This document shows, piece after piece, positions 25,494 through 33,861 of a DNA stretch of 64,000 bases. Under the pieces are notes generated by a model. That model ran no database searches and was not told the DNA's origin. It saw only the letters and a list, made by a program, of their open reading frames with translations. The stretch spans positions 1 through 64,000 of the forward strand of contig NZ_FTMV01000016.1 in NCBI RefSeq assembly GCF_900156175.1. The letters run 5' to 3'. This DNA comes from Janthinobacterium sp. TND4EL3. Its GTDB lineage: Bacteria > Pseudomonadota > Gammaproteobacteria > Burkholderiales > Burkholderiaceae_D. Position numbers and translations under genes: made by a program. Within the stretch, counting starts at the first letter, position 1, and every line of letters starts with the position of its first letter.

Positions 25494-26711
25494 ATGACCG
25501 ACAGCCAAGCTCCGCGCAGCTTTTCGCGCATCAATCGTCTTCCCCCCTACGTTTTCAATATCACGGCCGAACTCAAGATGGCGGCGCGCCGCCGTGGCGA
25601 GGACATCATCGACATGTCGATGGGCAACCCCGATGGCGCCACGCCCGCCCACATCGTGGACAAGCTGGTCGAGACGGTGAAACGTCCCGACACGCACGGC
25701 TATTCCGCCTCGAAAGGCATTCCCCGGCTGCGCCGCGCCATTGCGCACTGGTACAAGAAGCGCTACGAGGTCGACATCGACCCGGACAGCGAAGCCATCG
25801 TCACCATCGGCTCGAAAGAGGGCCTGGCCCACCTGATGCTGGCAACGCTCGACCGTGGCGACACGGTGCTGGTGCCCAATCCCAGCTACCCGATCCACAT
25901 CTGGGGCGCCGTCATCGCGGGCGCCGACATCCGCTCCGTGCGCATGGGCCCGGGCGTCGATTTCTTTGCCGAGCTGGAACGGGCGATCCGCGAAAGCTAC
26001 CCGAAGCCGAAGATGATGGTGCTCGGCTTCCCGTCCAACCCCACGGCGCAATGCGTGGAACTGGAGTTCTTCGAGCGCGTCGTCGCGCTGGCGAAGCAGC
26101 ACAATATTTTGGTGGTGCATGACCTGGCCTACGCCGACATCACCTTCGATGGCTGGAAGGCGCCGTCCATCATGCAGGTACCCGGTGCCCGCGACGTGGC
26201 CGTCGAGTTCTTCACCATGTCGAAAAGCTACAACATGGCGGGCTGGCGCATCGGCTTCATGGTGGGCAATGCGGAACTGGTGGCGGCCCTGGCGCGCATC
26301 AAGAGCTATCACGACTATGGCAGTTTCACGCCCGTGCAGGTGGCGGCCATTGCCGCGCTGGAAGGCGACCAGAGCTGCGTGACGGACATCTGCGCCCAGT
26401 ACCAGCGCCGCCGCGACGTGCTCGTCAAAGGATTGCATGAAGCGGGCTGGATGGTGGAAAAACCAAAGGCGTCGATGTACATCTGGGCGCATATCCCCGA
26501 GGCCTATCGCCACCTGGGGTCGCTGGAATTTTCCAAGCTGCTGCTGGAAAAGGCCAGGGTATGCGTTTCGCCCGGCATCGGCTTTGGCGAATACGGCGAT
26601 GAATACGTGCGCTTTGCCCTGATCGAAAACGAGGCCCGCGTGCGGCAAGCCTTGCGCGGCATCAAGAACATGTTGCGTTCCGGTGAAGGAAAAGCGGAGG
26701 CGGCAGCATAA
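25494..26711 (+). CDS. alaC: Glutamate-pyruvate aminotransferase
   Basis: 405 residues, very close to E. coli AlaC (YfdZ) along its length: [66 protein letters not shown] and the PLP lysine in [16 protein letters not shown] (Lys244). It makes alanine from pyruvate with glutamate as donor. ATG 25494 was chosen by homology. Repeat copy 3 begins 47 bp after the stop. The 298 bp upstream, shared with the divergent pentapeptide gene, has an imperfect palindrome around accgggttaccaaccggt. Confidence 0.95.
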   Translation: MTDSQAPRSFSRINRLPPYVFNITAELKMAARRRGEDIIDMSMGNPDGATPAHIVDKLVETVKRPDTHGYSASKGIPRLRRAIAHWYKKRYEVDIDPDSEAIVTIGSKEGLAHLMLATLDRGDTVLVPNPSYPIHIWGAVIAGADIRSVRMGPGVDFFAELERAIRESYPKPKMMVLGFPSNPTAQCVELEFFERVVALAKQHNILVVHDLAYADITFDGWKAPSIMQVPGARDVAVEFFTMSKSYNMAGWRIGFMVGNAELVAALARIKSYHDYGSFTPVQVAAIAALEGDQSCVTDICAQYQRRRDVLVKGLHEAGWMVEKPKASMYIWAHIPEAYRHLGSLEFSKLLLEKARVCVSPGIGFGEYGDEYVRFALIENEARVRQALRGIKNMLRSGEGKAEAAA

Positions 26712-26758
26712 AAAGTTACCGCATGGAATTGTCTGTTGCCCGTAATATCACTGCGGCG

Positions 26759-26878
26759 TATTTCTGACATCACGAATATAAAGTGGTTTTATATGCTGCA
26801 ACGCGGCATCATGCATTTGTCTCCTCTATCTTCCTCCAAGGAAATAGATTCAGCCCGCTACGCAGCGGGCTTTTTTTT
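26759..26878 (+). repeat. Copy 3 of the six-copy 120-nt repeat, putative small RNA
   Basis: Subfamily B leader (tatttctgacatcacgaata, then taaagtgg). Hairpin ATGCTGC-AAC-GCGGCAT is fully paired with a T.G wobble. Then ttgtctcctcta, CTAT-c-TTCC-tccaa-GGAA-ATAG, and the terminator AGCCCGCT-ACGC-AGCGGGCT followed by eight T. It directly follows alaC. Confidence 0.85.
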
Positions 26879-26975
26879 GCCTGGAAATTCATGTTTGTTG
26901 TCTGAAGAGTATTTGGTGGACGTTGAATGGCAATGCATGTTTCAATGCGCGCTTATCCTTCTATGAAAGCCGGGC

Positions 26976-27878
26976 ATGGCACATGAAAATCTCAGCAAAG
27001 GACAGCAAGAGGTTACTGAGGCGGACACGTTTTTCATCAATAGCGATGCAACGTCAAATAATGAGTTCAGTTTTCATAACGAATGGTTAGTCAGGGGCGT
27101 TGCAGTGACCAGTGGCGGCCCCGAGTTCCTGGAAAAGATCAAGCGGCCCAAGCGCGGTGACACCCTGCTGCTATGGGTAAACAAGATCGGTATTGTTGCT
27201 GCTGGGACGGTGCTCGATGACGCGCCAGTCATTGTGTATCGCGGCGGGGGAGTGGTCAGTCCGAATGAACCAGAAGAGTATCACCGCATGGTACGCTGGT
27301 ATGCGGATCTGCGCAGTACGCCTGTTTCCGCGGCCGAAGTCGTCGTTTTTCACGGCACCAATCCTCGACAGGCGTTTGGCGCGCTGAACAAGGGGAAGGA
27401 AGCCATCCTCGCATTGATCGCCAGCAGGGTGGAGCAAAATGATATCCATGATTTGCTTTCGCGGGGGAAGGGGCGATCAACGGAGATAGAAATACTGTGC
27501 CAGGCCCGGCTCGGCCAAGGCAGATATCGGGACGAATTGCTCGCATTGTGGGATAGGAAATGTGCTGTCACGGGTTGCGATCTTGAGCCGGTTCTGCGTG
27601 CATCGCATGCCTTGTCCTGGCAAGGGGCTACTGATCAGCAGAGGCTTGATCCCCATAACGGCTTGCCGCTGATCGCTACCCTGGATGCCTTGTTTGATCG
27701 AGGCCTGATCAGCTTTGCAGACGATGGCGCCATGCTGTGCTCCCCCTCGCTGCTGGGGCGGCATCGTGAACGCATCGGTTTGCCTGCCCCGCTGCGCATC
27801 GCTTTGAAGGAAGAACAGAAGTATTATCTGCGCATGCATCGGCAACGCTTTGCGTTTTGTTCGCCGCCCCAGGATTGA
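26976..27878 (+). CDS. HNH endonuclease domain protein
   Basis: 300 residues. The C-terminal 110 residues form an HNH_2-type domain: YRDELLALWDRKCAVTGCDLEPVLRASHALSW, then DPHNGLPLIATLDALFDRGLISF, with the metal-binding CxxC-like pair, the central His and the Asn. The N-terminal half (NEWLVRGVAVTSGGPEFLE, GDTLLLWVNKIGIVAAG) looks like a PUA/EVE-like modified-base or small-molecule reader, but that is inference. It stands alone between repeat copies 3 and 4, with lower GC than its neighbours, suggesting horizontal acquisition and a possible restriction or defence role. Confidence 0.8.
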   Translation: MAHENLSKGQQEVTEADTFFINSDATSNNEFSFHNEWLVRGVAVTSGGPEFLEKIKRPKRGDTLLLWVNKIGIVAAGTVLDDAPVIVYRGGGVVSPNEPEEYHRMVRWYADLRSTPVSAAEVVVFHGTNPRQAFGALNKGKEAILALIASRVEQNDIHDLLSRGKGRSTEIEILCQARLGQGRYRDELLALWDRKCAVTGCDLEPVLRASHALSWQGATDQQRLDPHNGLPLIATLDALFDRGLISFADDGAMLCSPSLLGRHRERIGLPAPLRIALKEEQKYYLRMHRQRFAFCSPPQD

Positions 27879-27959
27879 ACCATCATCACTACGCTGCCCT
27901 CTATTTCGCTGTCGACGGCGCTGCATTTTTCGTTGTCCGTTTGAGATATGGATAATTCA

Positions 27960-28080
27960 TATCTCCACTATCACAACATGTAATTGGATTGATATGCAGC
28001 AATGCTGCATCATGCATCTGTCTCCTCTATCTTCCTCAAAGAAAATAGATTCAGCCCGCTCCCGTAGCGGGCTTTTTTTT
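27960..28080 (+). repeat. Copy 4 of the six-copy 120-nt repeat, putative small RNA
   Basis: Subfamily A leader (acaacatgtaattggattga). Hairpin 1 is ATGCAGC-AAT-GCTGCAT, perfectly paired: the T.G of other copies is replaced by an A-T pair, a compensatory change. Then ctgtctcctcta, a CTAT.. ..ATAG hairpin and the terminator AGCCCGCT-CCCGT-AGCGGGCT plus T8. It follows the HNH gene and precedes metE. Confidence 0.85.
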
Positions 28081-28250
28081 GCCCGTGAGCCGTCCTGGAA
28101 TACGTTGACACTTTTTCGATGCCGCGCAAGACGGCCGGATGGATTCTGGCAGTCGCATGAATTTTAATAATGGATGCATGAAGTTTTACCATTATTTTTC
28201 ATGGATGAAAGCCCCTATGATGTCTCCACACTTCACCAGGAGGCACTACC

Positions 28251-30539
28251 ATGACCGTCACGACACACAATCTCGGCTACCCGCGCATCGGCGCCCAACG
28301 CGAACTGAAATTCGCCCTGGAAGACTACTGGAAGGGGCAAAGCAGCCTGGACGCGCTGGAAGGCCAGGGCGCCGAGTTGCGCCAGCGCCATTGGCAAGAC
28401 CAGCACGCGCTGGACTTCGTGCCCGTGGGCGACTTTTCCTTCTATGACCAGGTGCTGGACCTGAGTTTTACGCTGGGCAACCTGCCGCAGCGCGTGCGCG
28501 GCCTGGAAGGCGACGCGCTCGACAACTATTTCCGCGTGGCCCGTGGCCGCTCGGCCAGCGACAGCGATTGCAGCTGCGTCCACGCCGGCGAGATGACGAA
28601 ATGGTTCGACACGAATTACCACTACATCGTGCCGGAATTTTCGGCCGAGACGCAATTCAAGCTCGACAGCAGCCGCCTGCTGCGGCAACTGGCGCAGGCG
28701 CGCCAGCTGAACGTGAAAGCCAAGCCCGTGCTGATCGGCCCCGTCACCTATTTGTGGCTGGGCAAGGCCAAGGATGATTCCGACAAGCTGGCGCTGCTGC
28801 ATGGCTTGCTGCCCGTCTACGTGCAATTGCTGCAGGAACTGGCCGCGCAAGGCGTGGAATGGGTGCAGATCGATGAACCGGTCCTCGTCACGGAACTCGA
28901 CGGCGCCTGGCGGCAGGCGCTGGTGACGGCCTACGACGCCTTGAGCAAGGTCAAGCACGTCAAATTGCTGCTGGCCACGTATTTCGGCAAGCTGCAAGAC
29001 AATTTGCCGCTGGCGTGCCAGCTGCCCGTGCAAGGCCTGCACCTGGACGCGATCAATGCCCGCGATGAGGTGGAGCAAGTGATCGCGCAATTGCCAGCGT
29101 CCAGCGTGCTGTCGCTGGGCGTCGTGAATGGCCGCAATATCTGGAAGACGGATTTGAACGACGTGCTGGCGTGGCTGGAACCGGTGCACGCCAGCCTGCA
29201 AGGCCGGCTGTGGATCGCCCCGTCGTGCTCGCTGCTGCACGTGCCCGTCGACCTGGCCAGCGAGCAACAGCTCGACGCCGATATCCGTTCCTGGCTGGCC
29301 TTTGCCCGCCAGAAGCTCGATGAAGTGCGCACCATCGCCGGCGCCCTGAATCACGGCCGCGCCTCGGTGCAGGCAGCGCTCGATGCCAATCATGCGGCCG
29401 TGCAGGCGCGCCGCGACTCACCGCGCGTGCACAATCCGCATGTGAAAGCGGCCGTGGCGCGCATCGATGCGACGTTGGGCCAGCGCGTGAGCGGCTATGC
29501 CGAGCGTGCCGCCAGGCAAGCTGCGCTGCTGCAACTGCCGCTGTACCCGACGACGACCATCGGCTCCTTCCCGCAGACGGCGCACATCCGCCAGGCGCGC
29601 AGCCAGTTCCGCCGCGGCCGGCTGGACGAGGCCAGCTACAAAAAGCTGATGCGGGCGGAAATCGCCCATTGCGTGCAGGAACAGGAAACCCTGGGCCTGG
29701 ACGTCTTCGTGCACGGTGAGGCGGAACGCAACGACATGGTGGAATACTTCGGCGAACAGCTGGACGGCTACGCCTTCAGCCAGTTCGGCTGGGTGCAGTC
29801 GTATGGTTCGCGCTGCGTCAAGCCGCCCTTGCTGTTCGGCGACATCAGCCGCCCGCGCGCCATGACGGTCGAGTGGAGCACCTACGCCCAGTCGCTGACG
29901 GACAAGCCGATGAAAGGCATGCTGACGGGCCCCGTCACCATCCTGAACTGGTCTTTCGTGCGCGACGACCAGCCCCGCAGCGTGTCGTGCTACCAGCTGG
30001 CGCTGGCCATGCGCGCCGAGGTGCAGGATCTGGAGCGGGCCGGTATCCGCGTGATCCAGATCGACGAGGCAGCCTTGCGCGAAGGCTTGCCACTGCGCAA
30101 GTCGCAATGGGACGAGTACCTGCGCTGGGCCGTGGAAGCGTTCCGCATCACGGCCAATGGCGTGGCTGACGAAACGCAGATCCACACGCACATGTGCTAT
30201 TCGGAATTCAACGACATCATCGCGCAGATCGCCGGCATGGACGCGGACGTGATCACGATTGAAACGTCGCGCTCCGACATGGAATTGCTCGACGCCTTCG
30301 ATGATTTTAATTATCCGAACGCAATTGGCCCCGGCGTCTACGACATCCACTCGCCCAATATTCCGAGCCAGGAACAGATGGTGATATTGATGCGCAAGGC
30401 GGCCGCGCGCATTCCCGCGCAGCGCCTGTGGGTCAATCCCGATTGCGGCCTGAAAACGCGCGGCTGGAAAGAAGTGATTCCCGCGCTGGCCAACATGGTG
30501 GCGGCCGCGAAAACCTTGCGTGCCGACAACGTGGCATAG
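28251..30539 (+). CDS. metE: Cobalamin-independent methionine synthase
   Basis: 762 residues, the normal size. It transfers the methyl group of 5-methyltetrahydropteroyl-triglutamate to homocysteine. Zinc ligands are visible as His647 and Cys649 (HTHMCYSEF), Glu671 (VITIETSRS) and Cys732 (NPDCGLKTR). The N-terminal [21 protein letters not shown] and the central [19 protein letters not shown] are typical. AGGAGG precedes the ATG. The upstream DNA has CATGAA half-sites and TTTCATGG (about 28157-28204), which might bind MetR, though the spacing is not canonical. Repeat copy 5 follows. Confidence 0.97.
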   Translation: MTVTTHNLGYPRIGAQRELKFALEDYWKGQSSLDALEGQGAELRQRHWQDQHALDFVPVGDFSFYDQVLDLSFTLGNLPQRVRGLEGDALDNYFRVARGRSASDSDCSCVHAGEMTKWFDTNYHYIVPEFSAETQFKLDSSRLLRQLAQARQLNVKAKPVLIGPVTYLWLGKAKDDSDKLALLHGLLPVYVQLLQELAAQGVEWVQIDEPVLVTELDGAWRQALVTAYDALSKVKHVKLLLATYFGKLQDNLPLACQLPVQGLHLDAINARDEVEQVIAQLPASSVLSLGVVNGRNIWKTDLNDVLAWLEPVHASLQGRLWIAPSCSLLHVPVDLASEQQLDADIRSWLAFARQKLDEVRTIAGALNHGRASVQAALDANHAAVQARRDSPRVHNPHVKAAVARIDATLGQRVSGYAERAARQAALLQLPLYPTTTIGSFPQTAHIRQARSQFRRGRLDEASYKKLMRAEIAHCVQEQETLGLDVFVHGEAERNDMVEYFGEQLDGYAFSQFGWVQSYGSRCVKPPLLFGDISRPRAMTVEWSTYAQSLTDKPMKGMLTGPVTILNWSFVRDDQPRSVSCYQLALAMRAEVQDLERAGIRVIQIDEAALREGLPLRKSQWDEYLRWAVEAFRITANGVADETQIHTHMCYSEFNDIIAQIAGMDADVITIETSRSDMELLDAFDDFNYPNAIGPGVYDIHSPNIPSQEQMVILMRKAAARIPAQRLWVNPDCGLKTRGWKEVIPALANMVAAAKTLRADNVA

Positions 30540-30588
30540 GGATCGCAGGGGCAGGAGAGGCCGCTATGGCTGAGATATAGAACAATCG

Positions 30589-30709
30589 TATTTCTGTCAT
30601 CACAACATACAATTGGATAGCTATGCTGCGATGCGGCATCATTCACCTGTCTCCTCTACTTCCTCACAGGAATTAGATTCAGCCCGCTCCCGCAGCGGGC
30701 TTTTTTTTT
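30589..30709 (+). repeat. Copy 5 of the six-copy 120-nt repeat, putative small RNA
   Basis: Subfamily A leader (acaacatacaattggatagc). Hairpin ATGCTGC-GAT-GCGGCAT is fully paired, then ctgtctcctcta, CTA-c-TTCC-tcaca-GGAA-t-TAG, and the terminator AGCCCGCT-CCCGC-AGCGGGCT with nine T. It begins 49 bp after metE. Confidence 0.85.
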
Positions 30710-30760
30710 GCTTCCTCGCTTAAGATACCCTTGCCAGACCATGCACAAGGAGACAAGCTG

Positions 30761-30913
30761 ATGACGCCTTGGTTGCGCGCCGTGGGCATGCTTGCCCTGG
30801 TGTCGCTCGGTGCAGGTACGGTGCACGATGCGCAGACCGTGCCAGAGGGGTTTGCGCCACAGGCTTGCGTCAGCGTGGAGCAAGCCCGCGTGCTGGTGAC
30901 GCGTGAACAATGA
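30761..30913 (+). CDS. Small exported peptide, unknown
   Basis: 50 residues, MTPWLRAVGMLALVSLGAGT..., preceded by AAGGAGACAAGCTG. The N-terminal 20 residues look like a signal peptide or anchor; the remainder (VHDAQTVPEGFAPQACVSVE) is short with a single Cys. No family was recognised. It fills the space between repeat copies 5 and 6. The ribosome site AGGAGACAA is the exact complement of the TTGTCTCCT in repeat copies 2 and 3. Confidence 0.45.
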   Translation: MTPWLRAVGMLALVSLGAGTVHDAQTVPEGFAPQACVSVEQARVLVTREQ

Positions 30914-30967
30914 TCGCATCGAAAACTCGTCATTTTTGGAACGGCCTGAAGAGATATTGATAAAGCA

Positions 30968-31088
30968 TATTTCTATCATCACAACATGCAATTGGATTGA
31001 TATGCTGCAATGCGGCATCATTGCACCTGTCTCCTCTACTTCCTCACAGGAATTAGCTTCAGCCCGCTCCCGCAGCGGGCTTTTTTTT
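30968..31088 (+). repeat. Copy 6 of the six-copy 120-nt repeat, putative small RNA
   Basis: Subfamily A leader (acaacatgcaattggattga). Hairpin ATGCTGC-AAT-GCGGCAT, then a one-base insertion relative to copy 5 (attgcacctg), ctgtctcctcta, CTA-c-TTCC-tcaca-GGAA-t-TAG and the terminator AGCCCGCT-CCCGC-AGCGGGCT plus T8. It shares about 90 percent of positions with copy 5, suggesting recent local duplication. Confidence 0.85.
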
Positions 31089-31191
31089 GCTCTTTTTACC
31101 GTGCATGTTGCCGCACACGCTAGCTTGTCATCCGGGCATGATGTTGCTTTTGTGCATGCTAAACTGGGCCTTCCCCAGACCAAGGTTCCTG

Positions 31192-32781
31192 ATGCTTCAA
31201 TTATTTCGCCACACGCTGGAGTCCACCCCCATCCTCGCCCTGTTTCTCGTCATCGGTGCCGGTTATGCGCTGGGGCGCGTCAGCGTGTTCGGTTTTTCGC
31301 TGGGCGTGGGCGGCGTGCTGTTCGCGGGGCTGGCGCTGGGCGCCTTTGCGCCCGGTTCCGTGCCGCCGCCCATGGTCGGCTCCATCGGCCTGCTGCTGTT
31401 TCTGTATGGCATAGGCGTGCAGTACGGCGTACAGTTCTTTGCCGGCTTGCGCGGCGCGGGGCAGAAACACAATCTGATCGCCTTTGCCGCCGTCATGGGC
31501 GGCCTGGCCGTGTCCGTCTGGGGCGGGCAGTGGATCGATATCTCGCTGCGCATGGCCAGCGGCGTGTTTGCCGGCGCCATGACCAGCACGGCCGCCCTGC
31601 AGGCGGCGCTGGAAGCGTCGCACGGCAATGGCGACGCGGCCGTCGGCTATGCGGTGGCGTATCCGTTCGGCGTCGTCGGCCCCATGCTGGGCCTGTACCT
31701 GGCCGGGCGCATATTAAAACCCGTGCTGACGCCGCCGCCGGCGCCCATCGTCGTGTCGGAAATCACCATCGATGCAGCGGCATTGGCGGGTGCGACGCTT
31801 TCCGAACTGGCCGACGGCCCGCTGGCGGGCGTGCAAGTGATCGGCGTGCGCCAGGGCCACCAGAATCGCTTGCCCGACCCCTCGCTGGTGCTTGGCGTGG
31901 GTGACGCGCTGATGGTGTCCGGCACGGTGGCGGGCGTGGAAGCGGCGCGCACGGCGCTGGGCCACCTGGACCCGGGCCGGCTGATGAAGGACCGCAGCGC
32001 CTTCGACGGCACGGAAGTGTTCGTGTCGGACGCGGAAATCGTCGGCGTGCCGCTGGGCGAATTGAACCTGGCAAAAGACTTTCCGCTGCAGATCGCGTTC
32101 ATCCGCCGTGGCGACGCGATGATCCTGCCGCACCCCTTCCTGACCCTGGAATTCGGCGACCGGGTGATGGTCATCGCGCCGGCGAAACATGCGGCCGACG
32201 TGCGCAAGCTGTTCGGCAATTCCATCACGGCCACGGCCGAGTTCAGCTATGTCTCGCTGGGCATGGGCATGGTGCTCGGTGTGCTCTTGGGCCTGGTACC
32301 GATACCGTTGCCGTGGATAGGCTCGTTCAGCCTGGGCCTGGCGGGCGGTCCGCTGGTGATGGCGCTGATCCTGGGACGCCTGGGCAGGGTGGGCAAGATC
32401 AGCTGGCGCCTGCCCCTGTCTGCCAACCTGGTCATGCGCAACTATGGCTTGACGATTTTCCTCGCCTCCGTCGGCATGGCCTCCGGCTTGCCTTTCGTGC
32501 AGCAGGTGGGCGCCGACGGCTTGCCCATGCTGGTGCTGGGGGCCGTGACGGTGCTGGTGGTGGTGGCCCTTGTGGTGATCCTGGGCAAGGTCTTCCTGCG
32601 CCTGCCGTTTCCCGAGTTGCTCGGCATCGCGGCCGGCGCCACGGGCAACCCGGCCGTGCTCGTATTTGCCAACCGCCTGGCCAAGTCCGACCGCCCGAAT
32701 CTCGGCTATGCGATGATTTTCCCCAGCATGACCATCGTCAAGATCGTGGCCGTGCAGGTGCTGCTGCATTTGTATGGGTGA
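31192..32781 (+). CDS. AspT/YidE/YbjL-family antiporter with two TrkA-C domains
   Basis: 529 residues. Two membrane halves (about 1-170 and 350-529, each with repeated hydrophobic helices and the internal duplication seen in GAFAPGSVP / GLVPIPLPW) flank two central RCK/TrkA-C regulatory domains (GVQVIGVRQGHQNRLPDPSLVLGVGDALMVSG and FPLQIAFIRRGDAMILPHPFLTLEFGDRVMVIA). This is the aspartate:alanine exchanger family layout. It probably exchanges amino or dicarboxylic acids, substrate unknown. ATG 31192 was taken because upstream codons lack a ribosome site. Confidence 0.88.
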   Translation: MLQLFRHTLESTPILALFLVIGAGYALGRVSVFGFSLGVGGVLFAGLALGAFAPGSVPPPMVGSIGLLLFLYGIGVQYGVQFFAGLRGAGQKHNLIAFAAVMGGLAVSVWGGQWIDISLRMASGVFAGAMTSTAALQAALEASHGNGDAAVGYAVAYPFGVVGPMLGLYLAGRILKPVLTPPPAPIVVSEITIDAAALAGATLSELADGPLAGVQVIGVRQGHQNRLPDPSLVLGVGDALMVSGTVAGVEAARTALGHLDPGRLMKDRSAFDGTEVFVSDAEIVGVPLGELNLAKDFPLQIAFIRRGDAMILPHPFLTLEFGDRVMVIAPAKHAADVRKLFGNSITATAEFSYVSLGMGMVLGVLLGLVPIPLPWIGSFSLGLAGGPLVMALILGRLGRVGKISWRLPLSANLVMRNYGLTIFLASVGMASGLPFVQQVGADGLPMLVLGAVTVLVVVALVVILGKVFLRLPFPELLGIAAGATGNPAVLVFANRLAKSDRPNLGYAMIFPSMTIVKIVAVQVLLHLYG

Positions 32782-33016
32782 TTGCGGCCAAGACCTGCTG
32801 TTGGCGGTCTTTCTCCGAACCGGCCGTTGAACAGTTGCTACAAAGCGGTTCGTTGTCATGGACTCCGAAGTCGTAGATTATTTCCGCTGGTTCGCGTTGA
32901 ACATAGGTTGGAAGTTTCATCGCCCCTCGGCCTGCTCCGTGGCACAGGGGGGGGCGCTTAGCATGGGGCTCACTCAGCAGGAGTGCAAGTCCTCTACTCA
33001 TCCGACAAGGGACTCG

Positions 33017-33607
33017 TCACTTGCCGCCTTTCTCCCACAGGTACTTGTCAAAAACCCGTTCAGCGAACCACTTTTGATTGACCACGTCATAGAATTCATC
33101 GCGCCCTGCCGGTGGAATCGTCGTGCAATCGATATGCTGAATCAGTTTTTCAATGGCACGCAAGATTGCCTCTTCAGACTGTTTGAATTCAGATGACCAC
33201 CGTCCGCAATAATCAAGATAGGAGCCATTCTTGAAGTCCAGCGCATCAGCCGCGCGCTTATCGAAGATTTTTACGGGACTCTTGCTATGGAACCAAAGAA
33301 TCTTGGACGCCGCGGACATTAACTTGCGCGTCTTGACGAGTTCGCTCTGTAGTTGATCCACTGCATGCACATAAGTTGATGCACTGAGCTTTTTCATGCT
33401 GAGTAATTTCTTGGCGGTATCATCCCAACCAGCATATCTCCGGCCGTCAGGGATGCCGCGAATGACGCTATACGCCGTGGCGATATCGCCCAACGTGGCC
33501 GCCATCGCCGTCATGTCCTTGTCTTTCATGCGTTTCAGGAACAAGCGGTCCTGTCTCCACCACAAGTTTGCATAGCCGATAGCGGCGTGATTGTATAAAT
33601 GCTCCAT
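33017..33607 (-). CDS. Unknown protein of low GC
   Basis: 196 residues from ATG 33607. The mostly helical sequence includes HAAIGYANLWWRQDRLF and SAASKILWFHSKSPVKIFDKRA, a pattern of the type (S/K)xxSK-hLWF...P-h-x-I-x-D seen in uncharacterised helix-hairpin-helix-like proteins. No catalytic motif could be confirmed. GC is clearly lower than in the neighbouring genes and the ribosome site is weak, which suggests acquired DNA. It is divergent from the acyl-CoA dehydrogenase operon. Confidence 0.6.
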   Translation of the reverse strand: MEHLYNHAAIGYANLWWRQDRLFLKRMKDKDMTAMAATLGDIATAYSVIRGIPDGRRYAGWDDTAKKLLSMKKLSASTYVHAVDQLQSELVKTRKLMSAASKILWFHSKSPVKIFDKRAADALDFKNGSYLDYCGRWSSEFKQSEEAILRAIEKLIQHIDCTTIPPAGRDEFYDVVNQKWFAERVFDKYLWEKGGK

Positions 33608-33861
33608 TTTGTCATTTCTATTATGTTTGTGATTATTGCAGCATAGCATTATTTTTCTCGATGTTGTCCATAAAGAAATTTTATCTTGTCGATAGCTGCA
33701 GCGCCATAAAATGGGGCTGCGATGGGCGCCATCTGTGCTGCAAAACCGCTGGCACGACACGGATTCTGTTGTACAATCCTTGAGAACGGTCGTGCTTTTT
33801 TGTGCGCTGAGCTTCCTTGCGTGCAGGCATCACGGCAACTCATAAGAACAAGGAGACAGAC

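Noticed and set aside
28157-28204. MetR operator upstream of metE
   Set aside because: CATGAA and TTTCATG half-sites exist but do not form the usual short-spaced TGAA...TTCA palindrome, so no site was annotated.
21968-31088. CRISPR array or tandem repeat
   Set aside because: The copies are 120 nt, 259 to about 2300 bp apart with genes between them, structured, and end in a terminator. There are no short regular direct repeats with spacers.
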